Position numbers and translations under genes: made by a program. This document shows positions 1-8,141 of a stretch of 64,000 nucleotides of DNA, piece by piece. Location: positions 1 to 64,000 of the forward strand of contig CAZIPA010000006.1 in NCBI GenBank assembly GCA_964541085.1, read 5' to 3'. Position 1 is the first letter of the stretch. Every line of letters starts with the position of its first letter. The notes beneath the pieces are model-generated. The model had not been told where the DNA came from, ran no database searches, and saw only the letters and a list, made by a program, of their open reading frames with translations. The DNA is from UBA4644 sp964541085. GTDB taxonomy: Bacteria > Bacillota > Clostridia > Oscillospirales > Butyricicoccaceae.

Positions 1-611
1 CCGATCACCTCCCGCAGATTGTGAGGAGGAATGTTGGTGGCCATACCTACGGCGATACCGGAGGAACCGTTTACCAGCAGATTGGGGAACCGGGAGGGCA
101 CCACCAGCGGCTCCTTCCGGGTCTCGTCAAAGTTGGGAAGAAAATCTACCGTTTCCTTTTCGATGTCCCGGAGCATCTCCCCCGCCATTTTTGCCATACG
201 GGCCTCGGTATAACGGTAGGCCGCCGGGGGGTCGCCGTCTACGGAACCGAAGTTGCCGTGGCCGTCCAGCAGCGGATAGCGCATGGAAAAATCCTGGGCC
301 AGACGCACCAGCGCGTCATAAACGCTGGCATCTCCATGGGGATGATACCGGCCCAGCACATCGCCCACGGCGGTGGCGCACTTGCGGAAGGGTCTGTCAT
401 GGGTGAGATTGTCCTCATACATGGCATAGAGAATCCGCCGGTGTACCGGCTTCAGGCCGTCCCGCACATCGGGCAGCGCCCGGCCCACAATCACCGACAT
501 GGCATATTCGATATAGCTCTGCTTCATTTCCGAAACGAGCTCGCTTTCGTGAATCACCTGATTGGGAAAGGCGATATCCTCGGGCTTATAATCCTTGTTT
601 TTATGTGCCAT
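1..611 (-). CDS. gyrA: DNA gyrase subunit A, N-terminal part (cut by window edge)
   Basis: The minus-strand frame opens with ATG at 611 and runs open to the window edge, giving about 203 residues of the GyrA breakage-reunion domain. Recognisable segments are a MAHKNKDYKPEDIAF start, a SYIEYAMSVIVGRALPD block, the LKPVHRRILYAM winged-helix block, and a PHGDASVYDALVRLAQDF segment, which is the quinolone-resistance region. The catalytic tyrosine segment (AYRYTEARM) is present. A GGGAGG ribosome site sits just upstream of the start, in the 15-base gap after gyrB. GyrA with GyrB forms the A2B2 gyrase that supercoils DNA. The order gyrB-gyrA downstream of dnaA is the usual Bacillota arrangement. 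Only the C-terminal part is missing, because the window ends. Confidence 0.97.
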   Translation of the reverse strand, partial: MAHKNKDYKPEDIAFPNQVIHESELVSEMKQSYIEYAMSVIVGRALPDVRDGLKPVHRRILYAMYEDNLTHDRPFRKCATAVGDVLGRYHPHGDASVYDALVRLAQDFSMRYPLLDGHGNFGSVDGDPPAAYRYTEARMAKMAGEMLRDIEKETVDFLPNFDETRKEPLVVPSRFPNLLVNGSSGIAVGMATNIPPHNLREVI

Positions 612-626
612 TGTGCTTCGCCTCCC

Positions 627-2606
627 TTAAAAGTCCAGATTCACGGCGTACTGGGCGTTTTCTTCGATGAACGCCTTTCTCGGCTCCACATTTTCGCCCA
701 TGAGCACGGTAAAGATCTCATCCGCCTGCACTGCATCCTCCAGACAGATGCGCCGGAGGGTACGGGTCTCGGGATTCATGGTAGTCTCCCACAGCTCATG
801 GGGATCCATTTCACCAAGGCCCTTAAAGCGGCTGATGTCCACCTTGGCGTTGGGATTGTCCGCCCGCAGCTGGGCAGAAATGGTATCCCGCTCCGCCTCG
901 GAAAAGGCCAGTCTTGTGGTCTTGCCTCTGGTGAGCTTGAACAGCGGCGGCACGGCAGAGTAAACATAGCCCTGCTCGATCAGCGGCCGCATGAAACGGA
1001 AGAAGAAGGTGAGCAGCAGGGTGCGGATGTGTGCGCCGTCCACATCGGCATCGGCCATGATGATGATTTTATGATAGCGCAGACGGTTCAGGTCAAACTC
1101 ATCGCCAATGCCCGCGCCCAGAGCGGTAATCACCGGCTGCAATTTGTCGTTGCCATACACCTTGTCTGCCCGGGCCTTTTCCACATTGAGCATCTTGCCC
1201 CACAGGGGCAGAATGGCCTGAAACCGGCTGTCCCGGCCCTGGGTGGCAGAGCCGCCTGCGGAGTCGCCCTCCACGATATAAATCTCCGTCAGCGCCGGGT
1301 CACGCTCGTTGCAGTCCCGCAGCTTATCGGGCATCTGGCCGGATTCCAGACCGGTCTTGCGCCGGACGGATTCTCTGGCCTTTTTGGCGGCTTCCCGGGC
1401 ACGGTTGGCCATAAGGGCCTTTTCCAGAATGATCCGGCCCACCTGGGGATTTTCCTCCAGAAACTGATCCAGCTTTTCCGTAAGAATATTGTTCACCAGT
1501 GTGCGGATCTCGCTGTTGCCCAGCTTGGCCTTGGTCTGGCCCTCGAACTGGGCATTGGTGAGTTTGACGGAAATGACGCAGGTCAGACCCTCCCGGCAGT
1601 CTTCGCCGGAAACCTTTTCATCGTCCTTCAGCAGCTTGACCTTGCGGCCATAGCTGTTGAGCACCGTGGTCAGCGCCCGTCGGAAGCCCTCTTCATGCAT
1701 ACCGCCCTCGGGGGTGTGGACATTGTTGGCAAAGGAAAGGGTCAGCTCGTTATAGCCGTCGTTATACTGCATGGCGATTTCCGCCACGGAATCGTCTTTG
1801 GCACCGGAGACATAGATCACCTGCTCATGGAGCGGGGTCTTGTTCTTGTTGAGATAGGTGACAAACTCCCGGATACCGCCCTGATAGCACATGGAATCCA
1901 TACGCTGACCTTCCGGCAGCCCGGCGGATTTTTCCCGGGCATCGGTGATGGTGATGCGCAGACCGGCATTCAAAAAGGCTTCCTCCCGCATCCGGGTGTG
2001 CAGAGTATCATAGGAATATTCCAGCTCCTCAAACATCTCCGGATCGGGCTGGAAGGTGACGGTGGTGCCGGTATGATCCGTTTCACCGATGATTTTCATG
2101 GGCTGGGTGACCTTGCCCCGGGCGAACTTCATCTCATAGATTTTGCCGTCCTTGTGAACCTGCACCTCCAGCCATTCCGACAGGGCATTTACCACAGAAG
2201 CGCCCACGCCGTGAAGACCGCCGGACACCTTATAACCTCCGCCGCCAAACTTGCCGCCGGCATGGAGAATGGTATACACCACCTCCAGGGCGGGCTTGCC
2301 GGTCTGGGCCTGAATATCCACGGGAATGCCCCGGCCATTGTCGGTGACGGTGATGCTGTTGCCCTCGTTGATGGTCACAGTGATCTCCGTGCAGTAACCG
2401 GCCAGCGCCTCGTCAATGGCATTGTCCACGATCTCATACACCAGATGATGCAGACCGGAAACGCTGGTGGAGCCGATATACATACCCGGCCGCTTGCGCA
2501 CCGCGTCCAGACCCTCCAGCACCTGAATCTCCGAGGCATCATACTGCCCCTCGACCTTTTTCAATACTTCTTCGTTCATGTGTTCCTGTTCCATAATTCC
2601 AAACAT
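627..2606 (-). CDS. gyrB: DNA gyrase subunit B
   Basis: This 659-residue protein is the ATPase subunit of gyrase. The GHKL ATPase motifs are visible in order: DNAIDEALAG, DNGRGIPVD and GGLHGVGASVVNALS. The TOPRIM motifs EIYIVEGDSAGGSA and IIMADADVDGAHIRTLLL follow, and the C-terminal gyrase-B tail contains RFKGLGEM. Length is normal for a Gram-positive GyrB (about 640). Several in-frame ATGs lie at the N-terminus (codons 1, 5 and 10). The tenth (MNEEVLKK) has a reasonable AGGA site, so the true start may be 27 bases further in. gyrA follows after 15 bases. The upstream side is separated from remB by about 660 bases of repeats, so gyrB-gyrA probably has its own promoter. Confidence 0.97.
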   Translation of the reverse strand: MFGIMEQEHMNEEVLKKVEGQYDASEIQVLEGLDAVRKRPGMYIGSTSVSGLHHLVYEIVDNAIDEALAGYCTEITVTINEGNSITVTDNGRGIPVDIQAQTGKPALEVVYTILHAGGKFGGGGYKVSGGLHGVGASVVNALSEWLEVQVHKDGKIYEMKFARGKVTQPMKIIGETDHTGTTVTFQPDPEMFEELEYSYDTLHTRMREEAFLNAGLRITITDAREKSAGLPEGQRMDSMCYQGGIREFVTYLNKNKTPLHEQVIYVSGAKDDSVAEIAMQYNDGYNELTLSFANNVHTPEGGMHEEGFRRALTTVLNSYGRKVKLLKDDEKVSGEDCREGLTCVISVKLTNAQFEGQTKAKLGNSEIRTLVNNILTEKLDQFLEENPQVGRIILEKALMANRAREAAKKARESVRRKTGLESGQMPDKLRDCNERDPALTEIYIVEGDSAGGSATQGRDSRFQAILPLWGKMLNVEKARADKVYGNDKLQPVITALGAGIGDEFDLNRLRYHKIIIMADADVDGAHIRTLLLTFFFRFMRPLIEQGYVYSAVPPLFKLTRGKTTRLAFSEAERDTISAQLRADNPNAKVDISRFKGLGEMDPHELWETTMNPETRTLRRICLEDAVQADEIFTVLMGENVEPRKAFIEENAQYAVNLDF

Positions 2607-3268
2607 CTTTCCTTCTATTCAATCGACATCGACAGTGAGAATTTTAATGGAAAAAGCAAACGCCGCAGAGCGGTGCGCTTTGTATTTCACGCTTGGCTCT
2701 CCCTCTGGGAGAGCTGTCACCGCAGGTGACTGAGAGGGTTGCTGAGACAAACGAACCTTCAGAATAAGTGTGCAATGATTCTATAGCATAAACATCCCCT
2801 GCCGGGCAGCTTGCGCAGCAAGCCCCCGCCGCCCAGTGGCGGCGTCATGCCGCAGGGAGGCGCAGCAGTGCGCCAACCGAGGCGGTTAAATCCACCGGAG
2901 GCCCCTGCAAAATCGAAGATTTTGTGGGGATGGTACTTTCGTGTGGACGAAAGTACCCAAAGGCCAGCGGAGGGGTGTTGCGAATCCCCCCTCCTGCACC
3001 ACCCCTAACGCCCGCTCAGTCGCCGCGGGGCTGCCCTCTGAGAAAGCGGGACGCAGTAAAAGCCCTTCCGTCCTTCGTCCCCCATCTCCTCACGCCCGCA
3101 GGCACTTCACGCACGAAGTGCGCTTCACGATGCAGGGCATCGCTTCACGCCGCAAGGCGCTTCACTTCTTTCATCCCGCAGAATATCATCAGCGCAGCTG
3201 ATATCACTGCGCCGCCACTGGGCGGCGGGGAGGCTTTGATGATAGCAGTTTGCCTCCTGCTTTTCTAT
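2607..3268. repeat. Gene-free gyrB-remB gap filled by a composite palindromic repeat
   Basis: No credible gene lies here. From 2693 to 2742 there is a palindromic module (GGCTCTCCCTCTGGGAGAGC followed by TCACCGCAGGTGA). From about 2777 to 2995 there is a GC-rich module with CCGCCGCCCAGTGGCGGCG, the hairpin AAAATCGAAGATTTT and an ACTTTCGTGTGGACGAAAGT hairpin. From about 2999 to 3095 there is a unique-looking stretch, and from 3091 to 3176 a chain of short hairpins separated by TTCAC spacers (GCACGAAGTGC, GATGCAGGGCATC, CGCCGCAAGGCG). The whole block recurs in inverted orientation at 39017-39615. Short reading frames that cross it are products of the repeats. Confidence 0.85.
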
Positions 3269-3550
3269 TTACACCAACTCCACATCACTCAGTCCGTCCA
3301 CGCCTTCTTCCAGGCGTTTCAGCAGGGTGCGGGAGCTGATCTGGGAGATATACACCACAAAATCGTCCTTTTCCCGGCAGACCACGGCGGATTTTGGCAG
3401 CTCGTCGGTGATGACAAAGACCTTTCCCGCCTTTTCCGCGGACTCCAGATAATTCCGGGTATAGCGGCTCCAGGTGGCGGTGTCCATGTCAAACACCAGT
3501 ATAATGCTGTCTACCGGCACGGCCACATCCCGGCCCAGATGCAGAAACAT
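3269..3550 (-). CDS. remB: RemB/YaaB-like DUF370 protein
   Basis: This 93-residue protein begins MFLHLGRDVAVPVDSIILVFD and belongs to the RemA/DUF370 family, which in Bacillus subtilis includes YaaB (RemB) at exactly this place between recF and gyrB. RemA, the better-known paralogue, is a DNA-binding regulator of biofilm matrix genes. The role of the recF-linked copy is less clear, so the name rests on synteny plus the family start. It follows recF by 17 bases and probably shares its transcript. The C-terminal part (residues 70-93) extends slightly beyond the shortest family members. No membrane segment or signal peptide is seen. Confidence 0.85.
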   Translation of the reverse strand: MFLHLGRDVAVPVDSIILVFDMDTATWSRYTRNYLESAEKAGKVFVITDELPKSAVVCREKDDFVVYISQISSRTLLKRLEEGVDGLSDVELV

Positions 3551-3567
3551 CCGATTTTCCTCCCGAT

Positions 3568-4641
3568 TTACAGCCGGACGATTCCGGCATTCATAAACTC
3601 CGGCCGCTCTTCGCAGCAGGTGATAATACTCTGTCCTCCCATGGCATGGCTGGCCACAAACGCCTGTCGGGGCGCATCCAGCTCGGAAAGCACATCATCC
3701 AGCAGCAGCAGCGGATATTCTCCCCCGTCCCGGAAAAACAGCTCCCGCAGACCAAACTTCAGCGCCAGCGCAGCGGAACGGGTCTGCCCCTGAGAGGCAT
3801 AGGCCCGGGCAGAGCGTCCGTTGATGAACAGCTCCACATCATCCTTGTGAACGCCGGAAAGGCACTGTCCCACCGCAAGCTCTGCCTGCCGATGGGTCTG
3901 CAAATGCTCTGACAGCTGCCGTGCGATCTCCTGCACCGATGCAAATGGATCGGAAACCGTCTTTACCGTATGATATTCCAGCGCCAGCTGCTCCTTTCCG
4001 CCGGAAATGGCAGAATGCAGCCGGGGACATTCTTCCCCCAGACCACGGCAGAGCCGGGCCCGATAACCTACAAGCTCCGCACCCAGCAGAGAAAGCTGGG
4101 CATCAAAGGAGGCTATCAGCGCTTCCTCCGGCGGCGTATCCTGCTTCAGCAGTTTGCTTTTGCTTTCCAGCAGCTTTTCATACCGGGCCAGAATTGCACC
4201 GTACCGGGGCCGCAGCTGACACAGGGCATCGTTGAGAAAATCCCGCCGTCCGGCAGCCGGGCCCTTAATCAGCAGCAGATCCTCCGGCGAAAACAGCACG
4301 CATTGCAGCGCTTCCTGCAGCTCTCCCTGCCGCTGCTTTTTCACGCCGTTGACCCAGACGGTGCTTCTTCCTGATGCGGGCAGCTGCATTTTTAACAGCA
4401 GCTCCCGGCCGTGGGCCTCCACCTTTCCCTGAATCAGGGCGGCAGACTGTTCCCACCGCACCAGCTCCTGCTTGCGGGCGCACCGCCAGGAACGCAGACC
4501 GGTGAGACACCAGATGGCTTCCAGCAGATTGGTCTTGCCATTTCCGTTGTCGCCGCAGAGGATATTCACCCCCGGCTGAAAGGAAAAGGCCGCTTGCTCA
4601 TAGCTGCGAAAATTCTGAAGCTGAATGGAATGCAGGATCAT
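3568..4641 (-). CDS. recF: DNA replication and repair protein RecF
   Basis: This 357-residue SMC-like ATPase helps load RecA at single-strand gaps together with RecO and RecR. The N-terminus reads MILHSIQLQNFRSYEQ, typical of RecF. The Walker A box is GDNGNGKTNLLEAI (residues 30-43), a signature-like SQGQTRSAALALK segment lies near residue 285, and the Walker B box is LLLLDDVLSELD. The length fits the family (about 360-370). The start overlaps the last four bases of yaaA (ATGA), which indicates translational coupling, as in other Bacillota. Confidence 0.96.
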   Translation of the reverse strand: MILHSIQLQNFRSYEQAAFSFQPGVNILCGDNGNGKTNLLEAIWCLTGLRSWRCARKQELVRWEQSAALIQGKVEAHGRELLLKMQLPASGRSTVWVNGVKKQRQGELQEALQCVLFSPEDLLLIKGPAAGRRDFLNDALCQLRPRYGAILARYEKLLESKSKLLKQDTPPEEALIASFDAQLSLLGAELVGYRARLCRGLGEECPRLHSAISGGKEQLALEYHTVKTVSDPFASVQEIARQLSEHLQTHRQAELAVGQCLSGVHKDDVELFINGRSARAYASQGQTRSAALALKFGLRELFFRDGGEYPLLLLDDVLSELDAPRQAFVASHAMGGQSIITCCEERPEFMNAGIVRL

Positions 4642-4856
4642 TTCTGCTTGACAATGCGCAGGGTTGCATCGTTTAATGTCACGCTGTCACCCGGACGAAT
4701 CTTTTTTCCCCGCATGGGGCAGGATTCGCCGTTGACAAACACATAGCCCTCTTCAATAAGGCTCTTGGCCTCGCCGCCGGTGATGCAGAGCCCGGCATAT
4801 TTCAAAAGGCTGTCCAGCTTGATATGTTCGGATTTGATGGCAATTTCCCGTTCCAT
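4638..4856 (-). CDS. yaaA: S4-domain RNA-binding protein YaaA
   Basis: This 72-residue protein is a free-standing S4 domain: the KLDSLLKYAGLCITGGEAK helix pair is followed by a VFVNGESCPMRGKKIRPGD strand-turn. It matches the small YaaA (RlbA-like) protein that lies between dnaN and recF in Bacillota. In B. subtilis the homologue is linked to ribosome assembly, but the exact role is not settled. Only one base separates it from dnaN, and its stop overlaps the recF start. Homologues are about 70 residues. Confidence 0.92.
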   Translation of the reverse strand: MEREIAIKSEHIKLDSLLKYAGLCITGGEAKSLIEEGYVFVNGESCPMRGKKIRPGDSVTLNDATLRIVKQK

Positions 4857-4857
4857 C

Positions 4858-5973
4858 TTATTCCCCCGCTTTCAGCCGCACCGGCAGCACAAGATAGGTA
4901 TAGCGGTCGCCCTCCGCCGGGGTCATGGTGGCGGGAGAAAGGGCGCTCTTCAGGCCGAGAACAAACTCCTCATCCTGACAGGCCCGCAGGGCGTCCAGCA
5001 GATATTTGTTGTTGAAGCCGATCTCCAGCGTGGTGCCGCAGTCGGGAATGTCGATCTCGTCATAGCTGCGGCCCAGAGCGGTGACACAGCACAGCTTGAG
5101 CTTGCTGCCTTCAAAGGTGCAGCGCACGGGATTTTTCAGCCGCTCGGAAATAATCAGACTGACCCGCTCCACGGCAGAGATCAGCTGGCTGCGGTTGAGC
5201 TTCAGCTGAATGGGCTGCTCTGCGGGCACCGCTGCCCGCCAGTTGAGAAACTCACCCTCCAGCAGACGGGTGGTGATCCGGGTGCGGTCAAAGGCAAACA
5301 GAGCGTGCTTACGCTGGGGATAAATGGTGCATACGGAGTCATCGGAATCGGGCAGGATCCGGGCGATCTCCTTCAGCGCCTCGCCGGGCACCACAAAGCG
5401 GAAGCTCTCCTCCTGAGCGCATTCGATCTCCTCCTGCCGCACGGCCAGACGGTAGCCGTCCACGCCCACCATGCGGAAAACACGGTCGGTGACCTCCATC
5501 AGCGAGCCTGTGATAATGGGCTTGTTTTCGTTGTCGCCCACGGCAAACAGCACGCCGGAAATCATTTCCCGCAGCAGTCCGGAGGACAGGCGGAAGCATT
5601 CGGAAGAGTTCACCTCCGGCATTTCCGGAAATTCCTCCGGGTCAGAGGCAATCAGCTGAAACTCCGATGCGCCGCCGCGAATGGTGGCCATCAGCCGGTC
5701 ATCCACATCAATTTCCACGGTTTCCGCAGGAAGACGGCGTACAATGTCAAACAGGATCCGGGCATTCAGCACTACCCGTCCGTGACGGCGAATATCCGCG
5801 TCAATTTCCCGTTGAATGGAGGTTTTGTAGTTGAAGCCGCTGATGAGCACATTGCCCGCGCCGCTTTCCAGCAGCAGGCCCTCCATCACGGCAGAGGCAC
5901 TTTTGACACCCACCGCATGACTGCAAATGGAGACCGCTTCTGCAAGGGCGGATTTTTCACAGGTGAAACGCAT
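4858..5973 (-). CDS. dnaN: DNA polymerase III beta sliding clamp
   Basis: This 371-residue clamp begins MRFTCEKSALAEAVSICSHAV and shows the three-fold repeated clamp fold, with typical segments such as VVLNARILFDIVRRLP and YLLDALRACQDEEFVLGL. It ends in the conserved TYLVLPVRL region. It encircles DNA and tethers the replicative polymerase and many repair enzymes. It follows dnaA after a roughly 300-base intergenic region and heads a compact dnaN-yaaA-recF-remB series. An AGGAGCG ribosome site precedes the ATG. Length is normal (366-380). Confidence 0.97.
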   Translation of the reverse strand: MRFTCEKSALAEAVSICSHAVGVKSASAVMEGLLLESGAGNVLISGFNYKTSIQREIDADIRRHGRVVLNARILFDIVRRLPAETVEIDVDDRLMATIRGGASEFQLIASDPEEFPEMPEVNSSECFRLSSGLLREMISGVLFAVGDNENKPIITGSLMEVTDRVFRMVGVDGYRLAVRQEEIECAQEESFRFVVPGEALKEIARILPDSDDSVCTIYPQRKHALFAFDRTRITTRLLEGEFLNWRAAVPAEQPIQLKLNRSQLISAVERVSLIISERLKNPVRCTFEGSKLKLCCVTALGRSYDEIDIPDCGTTLEIGFNNKYLLDALRACQDEEFVLGLKSALSPATMTPAEGDRYTYLVLPVRLKAGE

Positions 5974-6271
5974 ATGCAGCGCTCCTTTCTATCAAATTTG
6001 AAGAAATTCTTTTCGTAGTAGTCGTAGGGGCTGTGGTAAATTCGGAAAACGCCGGAAACGCCTGAAATGACGGTGCTTTTCCCGTCCACAGCCGCCTGTT
6101 GAAAAGGAAATGTTTTTTTCGACGGTTTTCACAGGCAAATGTTTTTAACAGTTTTAACAGAGTTTTCCACAGAAAACTGTGAAGTGAAGGATGTCATCCC
6201 TGTTTTTACAGGGGTTTTCTCCGGCTGGAGCCCTGTGAAAAGGGGCGATTTTGGCCGAAGTTTTGAACAGG
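5974..6271. other. Candidate origin segment between dnaN and dnaA with DnaA-box-like sites
   Basis: This intergenic region is more AT-rich than its surroundings and carries runs of T. One site matches the relaxed DnaA-box pattern TTWTNCACA (TTTTCCACA, 6163-6171). Three more differ by one base: GTTTTCACA (6125-6133), TGTGAAAAG reversed (6234-6242) and TGTGGTAAA reversed (6032-6040). No perfect TTATCCACA is seen. The position matches the incC-type part of Bacillus origins. Whether the unwinding site lies here or upstream of dnaA cannot be decided by reading. Confidence 0.5.
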
Positions 6272-7564
6272 TTACTGCTCCGTGATGTTTTTTTGCAGAT
6301 CGGCCACTTTATTTTTCAAAAGCTCATCCTCCTGCATGGCCGCCGTGAGCTTTTCCACGCCGTAAATCACAGAGGTGTGATGCTGGTTGAAGACCTTGCC
6401 GATCTCCGGATAGCTCATGCCGCCGATCTCCCGCATGAGATAGCAGGCCACCTGCCGGGGAACCACGATCTCCTTGCTCCGGGCTTTGGAGGTGAGCCGG
6501 GACTGTTCAATGACAAAATAGTCCGCCACTTCCTGCAGAATCATCTCCGGCGTGGGATGCAGACCGGGCTTTTCCTTGAAAATGTCCCGAATGGCCGTCT
6601 GGGCCAGCTCCATGTCAATGGGTTTGTTCATCAGCGTGTGAATGGCGGCGATTTTTTTCACCGCGCCCTCCAGCTCACGCACATTGTTGGTGATGTTCTC
6701 GGCAATGTAGGTGACCACCCGGGTGGGAATGGTGATGCCCATACCGGCGGCCTTGGCCTGAATCATGGCCATGCGGGTCTCCAGATCGGGACTCTGAATG
6801 TCCGCCATCAGACCGCTTTCAAACCGGGTGCGCAGACGGTCGTTCAGCGTGGCGATTTCCTTGGGCGGCCGGTCGGAGGTGAGCACGATCTGCTTGCCTG
6901 CCTGATACAGCGCCTCAAAGGTGTGGAAAAATTCCTCCTGCATCCGCACCTTGTTGGCGAGAAACTGTACATCGTCCATGAGCAGCAGGTCTACCTGCCG
7001 GTATTTCTGATAAAAATCCGCAAAGCCGGAGTTCAGCGCGGTCAGCAGATCGTTCATGAAATCCTCACTCTTGATGTAGAGAATGCGGAAGGTGGGATGG
7101 GTCTTGCGGATGTAGCCCGCAATGGCGAACAGCAGATGGGTCTTGCCCAGTCCGGAGCCGCCGTAAAGAAACAGCGGGTTGTACAGGGTGGCCGGCTGCT
7201 TTGCCACCGCCAGTGCCGCCGCGTGGGCAAACTGGTTGCTGCTGCCCACAATAAAGCGCTCAAAGGTGTAACCGGCGTAAACGCTGGTGTCGCTTTGCAG
7301 CCGCCAGCTGTCTGCCTCCGGGCCGAAGACATACAGAGGCCTGGTGGGTGCTTTCAAAAGATGAGAAATAATTTCCGAAACATTGTCGGTAAACTGGGCT
7401 GTCAGCGTCTCCTGAAACAGCTCGCTGGCCGCCTCGATGACAAAGCAGCCGTTTTGAATGGCGATGGGCCGGGCATCCTTGAACCAGGGATCCACGGTGA
7501 TGGCTCCCAGCTCGTCCCGCAGCTGCCGCAGGGTTGCGTCCAGCAGGGCTTCGGGCGTATACAT
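6272..7564 (-). CDS. dnaA: Chromosomal replication initiator DnaA
   Basis: DnaA binds DnaA boxes at oriC and opens the duplex. The 430-residue protein has an N-terminal interaction domain with the conserved-type DPWFKDARP segment (25-33). The AAA+ core has Walker A GGSGLGKTHLL (from 135) and Walker B LLLMDDVQFL (193-202), and the C-terminal DNA-binding domain contains VPRQVACYLMREIGGMSYPEIGKVF and the HHTSVIYGVEK signature. Domain II is short, so the protein is slightly smaller than the 446-residue B. subtilis DnaA. Serine replaces the usual valine in the P-loop (GGSG rather than GGVG). The ribosome site GGAGG lies upstream of the ATG. An extended -10 (TGGTATACT) is seen on the minus strand at 7688-7696. 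Confidence 0.97.
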   Translation of the reverse strand: MYTPEALLDATLRQLRDELGAITVDPWFKDARPIAIQNGCFVIEAASELFQETLTAQFTDNVSEIISHLLKAPTRPLYVFGPEADSWRLQSDTSVYAGYTFERFIVGSSNQFAHAAALAVAKQPATLYNPLFLYGGSGLGKTHLLFAIAGYIRKTHPTFRILYIKSEDFMNDLLTALNSGFADFYQKYRQVDLLLMDDVQFLANKVRMQEEFFHTFEALYQAGKQIVLTSDRPPKEIATLNDRLRTRFESGLMADIQSPDLETRMAMIQAKAAGMGITIPTRVVTYIAENITNNVRELEGAVKKIAAIHTLMNKPIDMELAQTAIRDIFKEKPGLHPTPEMILQEVADYFVIEQSRLTSKARSKEIVVPRQVACYLMREIGGMSYPEIGKVFNQHHTSVIYGVEKLTAAMQEDELLKNKVADLQKNITEQ

Positions 7565-8141
7565 GGCTGTGATTTCCTCCTTTTTTCTGTCTCTTTCCTT
7601 CTGGCTTTTTCCTCCGAAAATGAAAAAGCACGGCTGTCCGCGTCAGAAAAAAGCGCCCCCGCCCTCCGGTGCGTACATACCCTTCTCAGTATACCACACA
7701 TATGATAAAAAGGAAAGTAAAAATTGCTGTGTTTTGCCCACGGATTTTCGCTCTGCGGGCCAAACAAAGACAGGGGAAGCTTTTCGCCGCCGGAACACTC
7801 TGTTGTTCCATTATAGCGCGTTTCCGTGCACAGAAAAAATGAAGCAGTTCACTTGACAGGTTCCCCGCAAAATCGAAGATTTTGCGGGGGCCACTTCAGA
7901 TTTGACCGCCTCGGTCGCCCCGCTTCCGGGGCTTCCTGCGGCATGACGCCGCCACTCGGCGGCGGGGGCTTGCGCCTTTTTGCAAAATCGAAGATTTTGC
8001 GGGAAAGCAGAGCCGATATCATTGCGCAGCCTCTCTGCCGCCTCTCTTAAAAAATCCGCTAAAACCGCTGTGGTATCATTATTTCACAAGCTCCCGCCGG
8101 GCACAGCCAGACGGAGAAAAAAAGAAAAGGAGATCATAAAA
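7565..8141. other. Gene-free dnaA upstream region with repeat module
   Basis: This divergent region lies between dnaA and the ubiquitin-like operon. A palindrome GCAAAATCGAAGATTTTGC occurs twice, at 7867-7885 and 7981-7999, bracketing a GC-rich module with CCGCCACTCGGCGGCGG that is related to the repeats at 2.8 and 39.4 kb. A possible extended -10 (TGGTATCAT, 8071-8079) sits about 65 bases before the first operon gene, without a clear -35. One DnaA-box-like TATTTCACA lies just beyond it. The rpmH-rnpA-yidC genes that often lie upstream of dnaA in Bacillota are absent. Confidence 0.55.
7688..7696 (-). promoter_or_regulatory. Extended -10 promoter element for dnaA
   Basis: Read on the minus strand the sequence TGGTATACT matches the extended -10 consensus TGNTATAAT, about 125 bases upstream of the dnaA start. 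No good -35 hexamer is visible at 16-18 bases, which is tolerable for extended -10 promoters. Confidence 0.5.

Noticed and set aside
21..2729. A 902-codon open frame on the plus strand antisense to gyrA/gyrB
   Set aside because: It is a mirror of the high-GC gyrase genes; there is no ribosome site and the protein text is a His/Gly/Leu-rich shadow. Similar antisense frames of 500-1155 codons (for example 8955-11777, 14624-17734, 32180-34837, 35060-37624 and 58180-61647) are rejected for the same reason.
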